Shown here one piece after another: positions 1 through 8,300 of a stretch of 21,120 nt of DNA (positions within the stretch are counted from its first letter, which is position 1; each line of letters begins with the position of its first letter). The position numbers and the translations under genes are program-made. The notes under the pieces were generated by a model. It did no database searches. It had not been told where the DNA came from and saw only the letters and a program-made list of their open reading frames with translations. The stretch is from Opitutales bacterium (GTDB lineage Bacteria; Verrucomicrobiota; Verrucomicrobiia; Opitutales; Oceanipulchritudinaceae), in contig SKLD01000026.1 of the NCBI GenBank assembly GCA_007123395.1, positions 1-21,120 of the forward strand, written 5' to 3'.

Positions 1-155
1 GTGATCAGCTCCACCCCGCTGAAGTCCGCCGCGCGCCGCAGCGCCGCGACCCACACCTCGCGCTGCACATCCGCGAGCAATCGCCGCCGCTGCACCACAC
101 GCGCAATCAGGTGGTAGACGCAAACTCTATCTGAGATGACTCTTCTTTCGCTCAT
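1..155 (-). CDS. REP-associated tyrosine transposase (RAYT, Y1_Tnp family), N-terminal fragment cut by the window edge
   Basis: Reading the minus strand from an ATG at 155 gives 51 codons with no stop before the left edge. The protein begins MSERRVISDRVCVYHLIARV and continues with VVQRRRLLADVQREVWVAAL. The pattern (V)YHLIARVVQRR, then a short linker, then an aromatic-rich helix ending near SGVELIT, is the usual start of Y1-type single-strand transposases of the RAYT group. These nick and mobilise REP palindromes. The diagnostic HUH-type histidines and the catalytic tyrosine lie beyond the edge, so activity cannot be judged. The upstream side is A/T-rich and has only a weak GGGATAT ribosome-binding-like stretch. 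The REP-like palindromes seen further right in the window (near 12390-12470) are possible substrates, but that link is inferred. Confidence 0.72.
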   Translation of the reverse strand, partial: MSERRVISDRVCVYHLIARVVQRRRLLADVQREVWVAALRRAADFSGVELI

Positions 156-541
156 AATATCCCTTAAATTTGACTTTTAAAATACTATAGCTCAGAGAAA
201 TATGGCAAGCAGAAAATCGGGAGAAAATCGGGGGTTGCCCGCCGGGCCACGGTGGATCACACCGAAATCGTTTGACCGGGGAGGCGGTTGGTGTAGCGTT
301 TTGAGTTCCCTCTGTGGTGTGCGTGGGATTTTCACGCGCTCTTCCCTGATACTTCATCACCGGGAGTTCGGAAGTCGGGGTGGCTGTCAGGCCGTCGACC
401 GGAAGACAAAAGCTCCGGCGAGAACACCCACCTATCCGAAACATAGGATAAGAGCTTGAATTTCCACCACGGCACCGGCGGAGGGTTTTCTGTGTAGGCG
501 TAGGGCTTGCGCCGACGTTGTCTTGCCGTTGCAGTGAGCGC
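156..541. other. Gene-free stretch between the transposase fragment and kdsD
   Basis: No convincing coding region is seen; the open frames here run antisense to, or out of frame with, kdsD. The left part (156-215) is markedly A/T-rich compared with the rest of the window. An 11-base unit AGAAAATCGGG is repeated in tandem at 211-221 and 222-232. A small CCTAT/ATAGG hairpin lies near 432-448. It presumably carries the promoters for both neighbours. No -35/-10 pair is clear enough to call, and no riboswitch fold is recognised. Confidence 0.6.
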
Positions 542-1573
542 GTGAAGAAGGATGACGCAGAGCAGATCGCCGAGACTGCGCCGCGCCGTTTCAACGCGGA
601 GGCTGCGGTCCGGGCAGGCCGCAACTGCCTGCTCTGGGAGGTGGAAGCCATTGAGGCGACGGCGGCGGCGTTGGACGAGTCTTTCGCGGTGGTTCTCGGC
701 AGTGTCGATGCGGTGGTTGGTGCCGGACGCAAGCTCATCTTCTCCGGTGTCGGTAAGAACGTGCCGGTGAGCCAGAAGCTGGCGGCAACCTTCAACAGCA
801 CGGGGGTGCGCTCGATCTTTCTTGACCCGATCCAAGCCTTTCACGGCGACTTTGGTATTTGCATGGAGGGGGATCTCGCTTTCCTGCTTAGCAACAGCGG
901 GGAAACCGATGAGATTGTGCGTTTGCTTCCGGCTTTGCGCCGTTTCGGGGTCGGGGTTGTCGCCGTCACTGCGGAGGCGGATTCGCAGCTGGCGGTCAAC
1001 GCTGACAACGTGCTGCTTTTCCATTACCGCCGCGAGGGTTGCCCGCTCGACCTCGCCCCGACGGCCAGCACGACGGCGGCGCAGGCACTTGGCGACGCCC
1101 TAGCCATGGCTTACGCCGGTCTGCGCGAGTTCACGCGCGAAGACTTCGCGCGTTTCCATCCCGGAGGTGCCCTCGGTCAGCGGCTCATTCTCAAGGTAAG
1201 AGACGTAATGCGGTCCGGCGGACGCATGGCCTGCCTCTCCGCCGAAGCAACGATCAAGGAGGTGCTGCTCGCGCTCACGCGGGCGAAATGCGGCACGGCG
1301 GCTCTCGTTGAAGACGACTCAGGCCGCCTTGCCGGTGTATTTACCGATGGTGATTTCCGCCGCCTCGCCCTCGAACTGCCCGGATTTCTCGATGTGCGCG
1401 TGGCGGACCACATGACCCGTTCGCCGAAGACGGTGAACGAGAACGCCCTCGTCGTCGAAGCTATCAAAATTCTCGAAGGCGCCCGCATCAACGACCTCGT
1501 TGCCGTTGACGATGCAATGCGGCCCGTCGGTCTCCTCGATGGACAGGATCTCCCGAAGCTCAAGATTTATTGA
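542..1573 (+). CDS. kdsD: Arabinose-5-phosphate isomerase, KpsF/GutQ/KdsD family (SIS domain plus two CBS domains)
   Basis: This cytoplasmic enzyme interconverts ribulose 5-phosphate and arabinose 5-phosphate, the first step of Kdo synthesis for LPS. The SIS domain (about residues 40-180) has GVGK, then HGDFG, the SNSGETDEI phosphosugar loop, EGCPLDLAPTASTT and FHPGGALGQRL. The last is the family signature and carries the catalytic histidine. Two CBS domains follow (about 205-260 and 275-340), with FTDGDFRR in the first. The usual GKSGHIG loop reads GKNVPVS here, but the lysine, the two acidic positions and the histidine expected for catalysis are present. At 343 residues it matches the family (about 320-330). 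A GTG at 542 is chosen because the alternative TTG at 518 adds eight Cys/Arg-rich residues with no better ribosome-binding site. Neither start has a clear Shine-Dalgarno. It stands alone, convergent with the PilC-like gene. Confidence 0.9.
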   Translation: MKKDDAEQIAETAPRRFNAEAAVRAGRNCLLWEVEAIEATAAALDESFAVVLGSVDAVVGAGRKLIFSGVGKNVPVSQKLAATFNSTGVRSIFLDPIQAFHGDFGICMEGDLAFLLSNSGETDEIVRLLPALRRFGVGVVAVTAEADSQLAVNADNVLLFHYRREGCPLDLAPTASTTAAQALGDALAMAYAGLREFTREDFARFHPGGALGQRLILKVRDVMRSGGRMACLSAEATIKEVLLALTRAKCGTAALVEDDSGRLAGVFTDGDFRRLALELPGFLDVRVADHMTRSPKTVNENALVVEAIKILEGARINDLVAVDDAMRPVGLLDGQDLPKLKIY

Positions 1574-1707
1574 TTTCGTTGTCCGGGTGCGAAGAAGGCC
1601 GATTGGTGATCGTTCTTATCCGAGATAAAGCCGTGTGCAGGCGAATGCAGGTGTTCAAGTTTGGCGGGGCGCGGTTTGATCGGCGAGTGCCGCCATTTTG
1701 CGTCGCA

Positions 1708-2871
1708 TCAGCTTCCGACGACTTCGGCGAGGCTGAAGATCGGCAGGAACATGGCCATGACGATGCCGCCGATGATAACACCGAGCACGCAGATGAGAAT
1801 CGGCTCCATAAGGGAGGTGAGCGACTCCACGGTGGTCTCGATCTCAGAATCGTAAAAGTCTGCGATTTTATTCATCATGCCGTCGACGTTTCCGGTTTGC
1901 TCGCCCGCGCGGGCCATGTGTTTGACGGCGGGCGGAAAGTAGTCGAGGTCGGCGATTGTGTCGGAGAGCTGTCCGCCCTGGCTGACTTCCTTGCTAATGG
2001 CGGAGCAAGCGGACTCGATATACGTGTTGCCGCTGGCGGAGGAGACAATATTCAATGACTGGAGGATGGGCACGCCACTGCGCAGAAGGATGGCGTATGT
2101 GCGGCAAAAGCGGGAGAGGGCGACCTTTTGCAGCAGTCCGCCGAGGATGGGTACACGCCTTATCATGCGGTCTTTGATGACGCGTCCGCGGGGCGTGCGG
2201 AGGAGCTTGCCGAGAACGACGCCTATCGCGAAGAGAAGGGCGAGCAGGATAACGAAACGATAGGATGCCATGAAGGATGAGACTTCAATGAGCATCTGCG
2301 TGGGCTTGGGCAACTCCTGCCCGAAGCTCTCGAACATTTCGGCGAAGACCGGAATGACGAAGATAAGAAGAATCTGGACGAGCCCGATGGCCATGCCAAT
2401 GACGACGGCGGGGTAGGTGAGGGCACCCTTCACCTTACGCACGAGCTTGACGGTATCCTCAAAGTAGATGGCGACTTTTTTGAGGATGTCGGCGAGGCCG
2501 CCCGAGGCTTCACCTGCCTCGACCATGGAGACAAAGAGATTGGGAAAGGCTTTGGGATATTTGCGGCATGCTTCGGAGAAGGAAGTGCCGCTGGCGACAT
2601 CTTGCTTAACATTACGGATGATGATCTGGAAGACAGGGTTTTCCGTTTGTTCCTCCAGTGCTTCGAGGGAGGAGACGAGGGGCAGCCCGGCGTCGAGCAT
2701 GGAGGAGAGCTGCTGCGTGAAGACGGTCAGCTGGTCGAGTTTGATCTTCTTTCGCGGAGCTTGGCGCTCGTAGGCCTTTTGCTTGGCAAGGCGCTGGCCT
2801 TCCCAAAAGGACACTTTCTTTTTTTGCCCGTATGCGGCGGGCTGCGCGCTGGAGGAGGAGATCAAAGCCAT
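1708..2871 (-). CDS. PilC/GspF family inner-membrane platform protein (type IV pilus or type II secretion)
   Basis: This is the polytopic inner-membrane protein that couples the assembly ATPase to the pilin or pseudopilin stalk. Two T2SSF domains are visible. The first (about residues 45-170) has FTQQLSSMLDAGLPLVSSLE and VEAGEASGGLADIL. The second (about 250-373) has FCRTYAILLRSGVPILQSL and MARAGEQTGNVDGMM. These are the duplicated family signatures. Membrane helices lie near 153-175, 205-225 and 353-378. The length of 387 is typical (about 400). A short polar N-terminus with KKK and RKKIK precedes the first domain. No pilB, pilT or pilin gene is adjacent, so it cannot be assigned firmly to pili rather than secretion. 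The ATG start has no strong Shine-Dalgarno. About 190 bases without a gene separate it from the ubiB-like gene upstream on the same strand. Confidence 0.92.
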   Translation of the reverse strand: MALISSSSAQPAAYGQKKKVSFWEGQRLAKQKAYERQAPRKKIKLDQLTVFTQQLSSMLDAGLPLVSSLEALEEQTENPVFQIIIRNVKQDVASGTSFSEACRKYPKAFPNLFVSMVEAGEASGGLADILKKVAIYFEDTVKLVRKVKGALTYPAVVIGMAIGLVQILLIFVIPVFAEMFESFGQELPKPTQMLIEVSSFMASYRFVILLALLFAIGVVLGKLLRTPRGRVIKDRMIRRVPILGGLLQKVALSRFCRTYAILLRSGVPILQSLNIVSSASGNTYIESACSAISKEVSQGGQLSDTIADLDYFPPAVKHMARAGEQTGNVDGMMNKIADFYDSEIETTVESLTSLMEPILICVLGVIIGGIVMAMFLPIFSLAEVVGS

Positions 2872-3063
2872 GGTCTTGTCGGAAAGGGTGGAAATACTAA
2901 ATTGTTTCTTTAGACGCCATGGGGTAGACTATCCATATGTAAAAGTCCACCTTGGTCTGTCCGATCCCGACCGTCGGAGGTATGTTTTACGCTCTATTGG
3001 CAATTACTGCTGCAAATGGACCGGAGGCCTTGTTTTCGCCGCCAAAGCCGCGTAAAGACGGTG

Positions 3064-4755
3064 TCAAGAATTCGGCCGCTTCTTGCGCGGGCGCTCCTTT
3101 ACCTTGTGGCTGCGAAGAATGTCGAAGGCGACGTAGACCCCGAAGACGGCGGAGAGGAGGTAACCGACGACGCCGATGGCAGGGAAGCCCCAAAGGTTTG
3201 GCCCAATGCCCGTGGTGATGACGATGGAACTCCCGATGATCAGCGCCGCGATGATGACGGACAAGGCGAGCCGCGAAAAAGCGCTGTGGATCGTCTCGCC
3301 CACCTGTCCGAAGCCGCGGTGTTCGAGAAGGATGCCGATTTCCTCGTCCTCGAGGCGGTGGAGGACGCGCTGGAGGTCGCCGGGCAGCTCGCTGAAGGTC
3401 TCGATGCGTTCGCGCAGACCACTCAAACCGGAGCGCACGACGTTTGTCGGGTTCCAGCGCTCCCAGTTGAGTTTGCGGATGTAGGGCTTGCCGACTGTGG
3501 CGAGGTTGAAGTGCGGGTCGAGGCGCGTGGAGGTGTTTTCGATCGAGATGATCGCCTTGGCGAGGAGGGTGTAGTCGCGCGTGACGTGGACGCCGTTGGA
3601 CCCGAAGACGAAGATCAGCTCGAAGATGACATGGCCGAGGTTGTCCATGTTCTTCAGGTCCTCGTCGTATTTGAAGAGGACGGTGGTGACGGCCTTTTCG
3701 AGGGTGAGGCGGTCGATGCGCCGGTTGGTCCGGCCCATGCGCATGGCGATCTGCGCGACTTTCGCGGCGTCGCGCTCGTTGCAGGCGGCGAAGAGGTCGA
3801 TGAGGTTGTAGCGCATCTGCCGGGTGAGCTGCCCGGCGAGCCCCCAGTCGATGAAGCAGATGCGGTTGTCCGGCGTGATGAAGATGTTGCCGGGGTGCGG
3901 GTCGCCGTGGAAAAACCCGGTGACGACGATCTGCGAGAAAAAGGAGTCGCCTCCCGTGCGCGCGAGTTCGGCGGCCTCTTCGGGCGGAAATTCGGAAGCC
4001 TCCGGCGGCTTCCCGTCGATCCACTCGGTGACGAGGATTCTGGAGGAGCGGAAGCGCTCGACCACGGCGGGCGCGAAGACGCGCTCGGGGTGCTGGTTGA
4101 GGGAGTTGAAGAGCGCGGCGTTGCGCGCTTCGATGCGGAAATTCAGCTCGTTGTTGATGCCTTTTTTCAGTTCCTCGACGACCGAGGGCAGGTCGAAGGG
4201 GCGCAGCGCGGAGAATTTCTCGTGCAGCTCGTCCGCGAACCATGCGAGGATCTCCAGATCGGTCTGGACTTGTTTCTGGATTCCGGGCCTCTGCACCTTT
4301 ACGGCCACGACCTGGCCGGTGTCGCCCAGCCGGGCGCGGTAGATCTGGGCGATGGAGGCCGCCGCGACGGGTTCCTCCTCAAACTCGGCGAAGACCTCGT
4401 CGATCGGATTGGCCAGCTCGCCCTCAAGGACCGGCTTGATCTCCGCGAAGGGCACGGGCTTCACCCGGCTGCGCAGTTTTTCCAGCTCGACGATCAGCTC
4501 GCGGGGGAGGACGTCCGGGCGCGTCGAGAGGATCTGGCCCATCTTCACGAAGGTCGGGCCCAGCTCCTCGATGGCGAGGCGGATGCGCTGCCAGAGGGTG
4601 TAGTTGCCCTTGATCGCGGGGGCGAGCTTCGTCAGCCACGAGGCCGGCGTGTCGACCTTTTCGAGGATTTCGTCGAAGCGATATTTGAAGAGAATCGCGA
4701 CGATTTCCTTCGCGCGGACGGCGTCGCGGAAGAGACTGAAGGAACGTATCCGCAA
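3064..4755 (-). CDS. UbiB/AarF/ABC1 family atypical kinase-like ATPase
   Basis: Members of this protein-kinase-like family (UbiB, Coq8/ADCK) are membrane-associated ATPases that support quinone or isoprenoid lipid metabolism. The KxGQ motif is KMGQ at about residues 71-74, followed by ILSTRPDVLP. The Ala-rich loop that replaces the kinase P-loop is in PVAAASIAQIYRA (about 129-141). The nucleotide-binding lysine is in VAVKVQRPG. The catalytic loop HGDPHPGNIF is at about 283-292 and the metal-binding motif is DWG rather than DFG (303-305). Two hydrophobic helices at about 505-550 form the membrane anchor, followed by a basic tail. The length of 563 is normal. The start is a TTG four codons in frame after the stop of the upstream phasin-like gene, with GGA overlapping that stop as a likely ribosome site. 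This implies translational coupling. Whether it serves ubiquinone or menaquinone synthesis cannot be told from the window. Confidence 0.93.
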   Translation of the reverse strand: MRIRSFSLFRDAVRAKEIVAILFKYRFDEILEKVDTPASWLTKLAPAIKGNYTLWQRIRLAIEELGPTFVKMGQILSTRPDVLPRELIVELEKLRSRVKPVPFAEIKPVLEGELANPIDEVFAEFEEEPVAAASIAQIYRARLGDTGQVVAVKVQRPGIQKQVQTDLEILAWFADELHEKFSALRPFDLPSVVEELKKGINNELNFRIEARNAALFNSLNQHPERVFAPAVVERFRSSRILVTEWIDGKPPEASEFPPEEAAELARTGGDSFFSQIVVTGFFHGDPHPGNIFITPDNRICFIDWGLAGQLTRQMRYNLIDLFAACNERDAAKVAQIAMRMGRTNRRIDRLTLEKAVTTVLFKYDEDLKNMDNLGHVIFELIFVFGSNGVHVTRDYTLLAKAIISIENTSTRLDPHFNLATVGKPYIRKLNWERWNPTNVVRSGLSGLRERIETFSELPGDLQRVLHRLEDEEIGILLEHRGFGQVGETIHSAFSRLALSVIIAALIIGSSIVITTGIGPNLWGFPAIGVVGYLLSAVFGVYVAFDILRSHKVKERPRKKRPNS

Positions 4756-4764
4756 AGGCGGGTC

Positions 4765-5106
4765 CTATTTGGAAGCCTTGGAGCCCCCGGCTTCGCCGTC
4801 TTCCTTTTCCAGCGAGGCGACCTTCAGCTCGAGCGCGTTCACACGCTTCGTGAGCTTGGCGACATCCTCCTGGCTGGCAACGTGCGCCTTGTGCAGGAGA
4901 TCCTCGAACATCGAGCCGAGGCGCTTCTCCGCCTCCTCGAACTCGCGCTTGCTCTGCGAGGTGATCTCCTCGGTCGCCTTCCGCGCCTCTTCGGCGGAGA
5001 GCTTCCCGCGTTCCACGAGATCGTTGAGAATCGATTCGACCTTTTCGGCCGTCACCACTGTCGCGCCTACCCCGGCGAGCACTGTTTTGCGTAGGAAGTC
5101 TATCAT
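4765..5106 (-). CDS. Phasin-like helical protein (PHA-granule-associated/phasin superfamily)
   Basis: The protein is a small, charged, almost fully helical protein of 113 residues. It starts MIDFLRKTVLAGVGATVVTA, then has VESILNDLVERGKLSAEEA and a Lys/Glu-rich helix, and ends in a short leucine-spaced coiled coil (TKRVNALELKVASLE). This layout, a hydrophobic N-terminal helix followed by a VERGKLS-EEA turn and a C-terminal coil, is that of the phasin-like proteins annotated as PHA synthesis regulators. It is first in an operon with the UbiB-like gene, nine bases apart and in the same frame. An in-frame TTG four codons upstream (5118) is possible, but the ATG fits the family start. A small hairpin (AACGGA/TCCGTT, 5122-5138) lies just upstream. 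No PHA synthase is present nearby, so a role in storage granules is unproven. A membrane or UbiB partner role is equally possible. Confidence 0.75.
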   Translation of the reverse strand: MIDFLRKTVLAGVGATVVTAEKVESILNDLVERGKLSAEEARKATEEITSQSKREFEEAEKRLGSMFEDLLHKAHVASQEDVAKLTKRVNALELKVASLEKEDGEAGGSKASK

Positions 5107-5315
5107 AGCGTTGTCCAAGGTAACGGACCTTTTCCGTTTGGCAAACGCGAATGCGGGAAGGCGGGCGCGGCAGAGCGCACGGACGCCGCCGGGGCCGCTG
5201 GCCGGCGAATTTACAATCCGATTTCCCTTGCGCCCGCGGTCCGCGGGGTTTGGCTAAATGCAAATAGGCCTCCGGAATTTCTTCGCGGCCGCGTTCACCC
5301 TGAAACCACTGTGCC

Positions 5316-8300
5316 ATGTCACGTTTCCCCCGTTTCCCCGCGCGTGCCGCCGTTGTGCCCGCCGCGCTCGCCCTCCTTGCCGGAGTCCTTCTCCCTGCCC
5401 GCGCCGCCGCCGAGTGGGTGCCCGCCGACATGTCGCCGGAAAACTGGGAGGTTGGTCCGGGCGTGTCCGCCGTGCATCTCGGCCCGAGCACGGTCCACGT
5501 CGTCACGGAAGACGGAATGACGGCGGCGGCCTATCTCGATCTCGGGGACGCTCTCGCCAGCGTCGGGACCGATCCCTTCAGCGGGGACGCAATCATCGGG
5601 ACGATCGCCTTTGATTTCTATCTGCCGCCGACGGACCGCTTGGAGCACCAGACCGGGTTCCAGGCGGGTTCCTTCGCGATGAGGCAGCGAACACACTGGA
5701 ATGCCGTCGGTGGCTCCGACCGCTTCCAAACAGCGAATACCTACCCGCAGAACCTCGTGAAAGCGGGCGAATGGACCAGCGACCTTCTCAGTCCGACCCT
5801 TAATGGCGTCTGGTACAACATGTGGCTTGTGTCGGATTTGCAGACGGGAAAATTTTCACTCTACGCCCGCCGCGCCGATGCCGACGGGGAGCCGCTGCTC
5901 CACCGCGGGACGTGGAGCTACGGCGGGGTCAACGCCCAAGAGGATTTCAGCGCCTTGGAGTATTTTGTCATCGGCGCCGGGGGCATTGCGGAGCCGCCCG
6001 ACGGCTACACCGCCGGCGACGCGCTCGGCGGCGTCTACGCCAACATCCACACCTACGCCGGGCCGGAGCCCAACCTCACGCTCACTCCGGGCAGCATTCA
6101 AGTCGGGGAAGCGGAGTGGGAGGTCGTCGAAACCTTCGCCGGGGGCGTGCCCGCCGCCGCGTGGGACGGCGACCTCGACGACATGGTGCTCGATTTTTCC
6201 GGTGGTTACCTCGACCTGCGCTCGGATGTGCAGCTTTCCATCTTCCACCGGCCCTTTCAGTCGCGCAGCATATTCGTGGAGCTACCGGAGAGTGTGGCTT
6301 CCGCGCCGGTCTTCACCGTCACCTTCGACCTCAACATCAAAGGCCCGGAAGAGGAGGCCAACCTCTTCGGCTTCGGCATTGTGGGTGACGACCGTATCGG
6401 CCTGGACGGCTACGCGCGGCGCGGCGGCGACGACCAGTTCGGCGTTTTTGGCGGCACCGCTCAGGATCTCATCAAGCGGGGCGATTCCGGCGTCATCCTC
6501 CCGTCCTCCGCGCGCGATGAATGGTATCAGGTGTGGCTTGTCTACAACACCGCCTCCAACACCGTCGACGTCTACGCCGCCCCGGACGGCGAAGGCGCCC
6601 CGGCCTCGCCCACCCAATCCTACAGCTTCGAGCACGCGCACGAAAACTTCCGTTACCTCGTCCTCGGGCACGACACCTCCGAGCACCCCGGCGTCAAGTT
6701 CGGCAACATCCACTTTGCCGCGGCGGAGTTGCTCACGCTCTCGCCCACGGCGGGGGAGTTTGCGCCGGAGGAACCGCCCAAGATCATCTTCATCACGGAA
6801 AACCGGTCGGCGCAATCCGCCGCGCAATCCGTCGTTGAGCGCGAGTACAATGCCGCGCAACGCGAGGCCCTGCGTGAAACCGATTTCGCGGCATGGGAAA
6901 ATTACAGCGATGTTGAATGGCGTAATCTCCCTGTGGCCTTCCGCGAGGCGCGCCTCGCCGAAATCCTTGATGACCTCAGACTCTCTCCCGGCGATCCGGC
7001 GGACAAAAGATTCACGGACTTTCTTGCCGCCCGGGGCTACGACGTCCGCCGCTCATGGACCGAAGTGGAGGAGGATCCCATTACCGGCGCGGTCACCGTC
7101 ACCCACGAATTCTGGGGCGAGATCGGCGAACCGTTTTCCGCCACTGGGGACTACCGGCTATCGCAGGACCAGATTGACCGCCTCGAGGCGGCTGATCTTG
7201 TTATCATGAGCCCGGATCTCACGCCGGGCAATTACTCGTGGGGCGGGCGCGAGGGTGGCCAGGCCTCCACCGCTCTCATTGAGCAGTGGAACGGACTCCG
7301 CGTGCCGGTCGTCGCCATGAACGCGGGGCTCATTCAGACCAACGAGTTCGGTAGCTGGGGCTGGGGCTGGAGCTATGGATTCACCACAATTTACAATTCC
7401 ATAGAGCCCTTCGACCGCCGGGATCAAACCCCGAGCGATTTGGAGCGCTTTGTCTTCCCCGATTGGCGCCCGAAGATCATCAGCATGGATTCGCCCCTCC
7501 TCGCCGGGCTCCCGACGGCCGATGGCGACCGGATCGCCATCTACAAAGATGACGAATCCTTTCCCGTTCTGCCGCGCACGCCGCGGAAGTTCAGCAACAA
7601 CAATAACTATTCCTACCCCGCCAACGCGCGGGTGCTTCTTGAATTGGGCATGCCCTCCTTTTTCGCGGCGGGGATGGAGATTGAAAACCGCGACCCCGTG
7701 CTCCTCGATTTCGAAGCCGGCATTCGTTTCTTCCAGCCTCAGGGCGGCGTCCCCCCGTCCGAACGTGTCGGAACGCCCGCCGGGCGGCGTATCTACCTTG
7801 CCGCCGGCCTTGCCGATACCGGACTTTTCAACCTCAGTACGGCTGGCGAGCAGTTGTTCCTCAACATTGTCGAGGCGTTGGCCGGTCCGGGGCTGCCGCC
7901 GGACTTCGGTATTCTCGCTCATCCGCAAAGCCTCACCGTTGCCGTCGGGCAAGAAGCGGTCTTTACCGTCGAAGCGGAGGGACCGGCGGACATGACTTTC
8001 CGCTGGCAGGGCTCGTTCGATGCGGGGGAGACGTATTCGAATCTTTCCGACGGCACGCTCTTTGCCGGAACGCACACGGCGACGCTCACGATACCGGAGG
8101 CCACTGCCATGCTCGATGGCCTGCGCGTGCGCGCGGTCGTCTCGGACGGCCCGGCGAGCGTCACGAGCGATCCGGCTGTTCTCGGCATCGTTTTGGCCGC
8201 CGCCCCGGCGATCACGGCCCACCCGCATCCGGTCTCGGCGCAGGCGGGCGGCGAGGCGGTATTCACGGCGGCGGCGGACGGCGTGCCCGCCCCGGCGCTG

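Noticed and set aside
1682..1694. GGCG/CGCC hairpin followed by ATTTT between kdsD and the PilC-like gene
   Set aside because: The stem is only four base pairs and lies over 100 bases after the kdsD stop, so it is too weak to call as a terminator.
3016..5094. Very long plus-strand open frame (692 codons) opposite the ubiB-like and phasin-like genes
   Set aside because: It is exactly antisense to two well supported genes, is rich in Asp/Glu/Gly/Val and shows no domain. High-GC codon use on the real strand commonly leaves this frame open.
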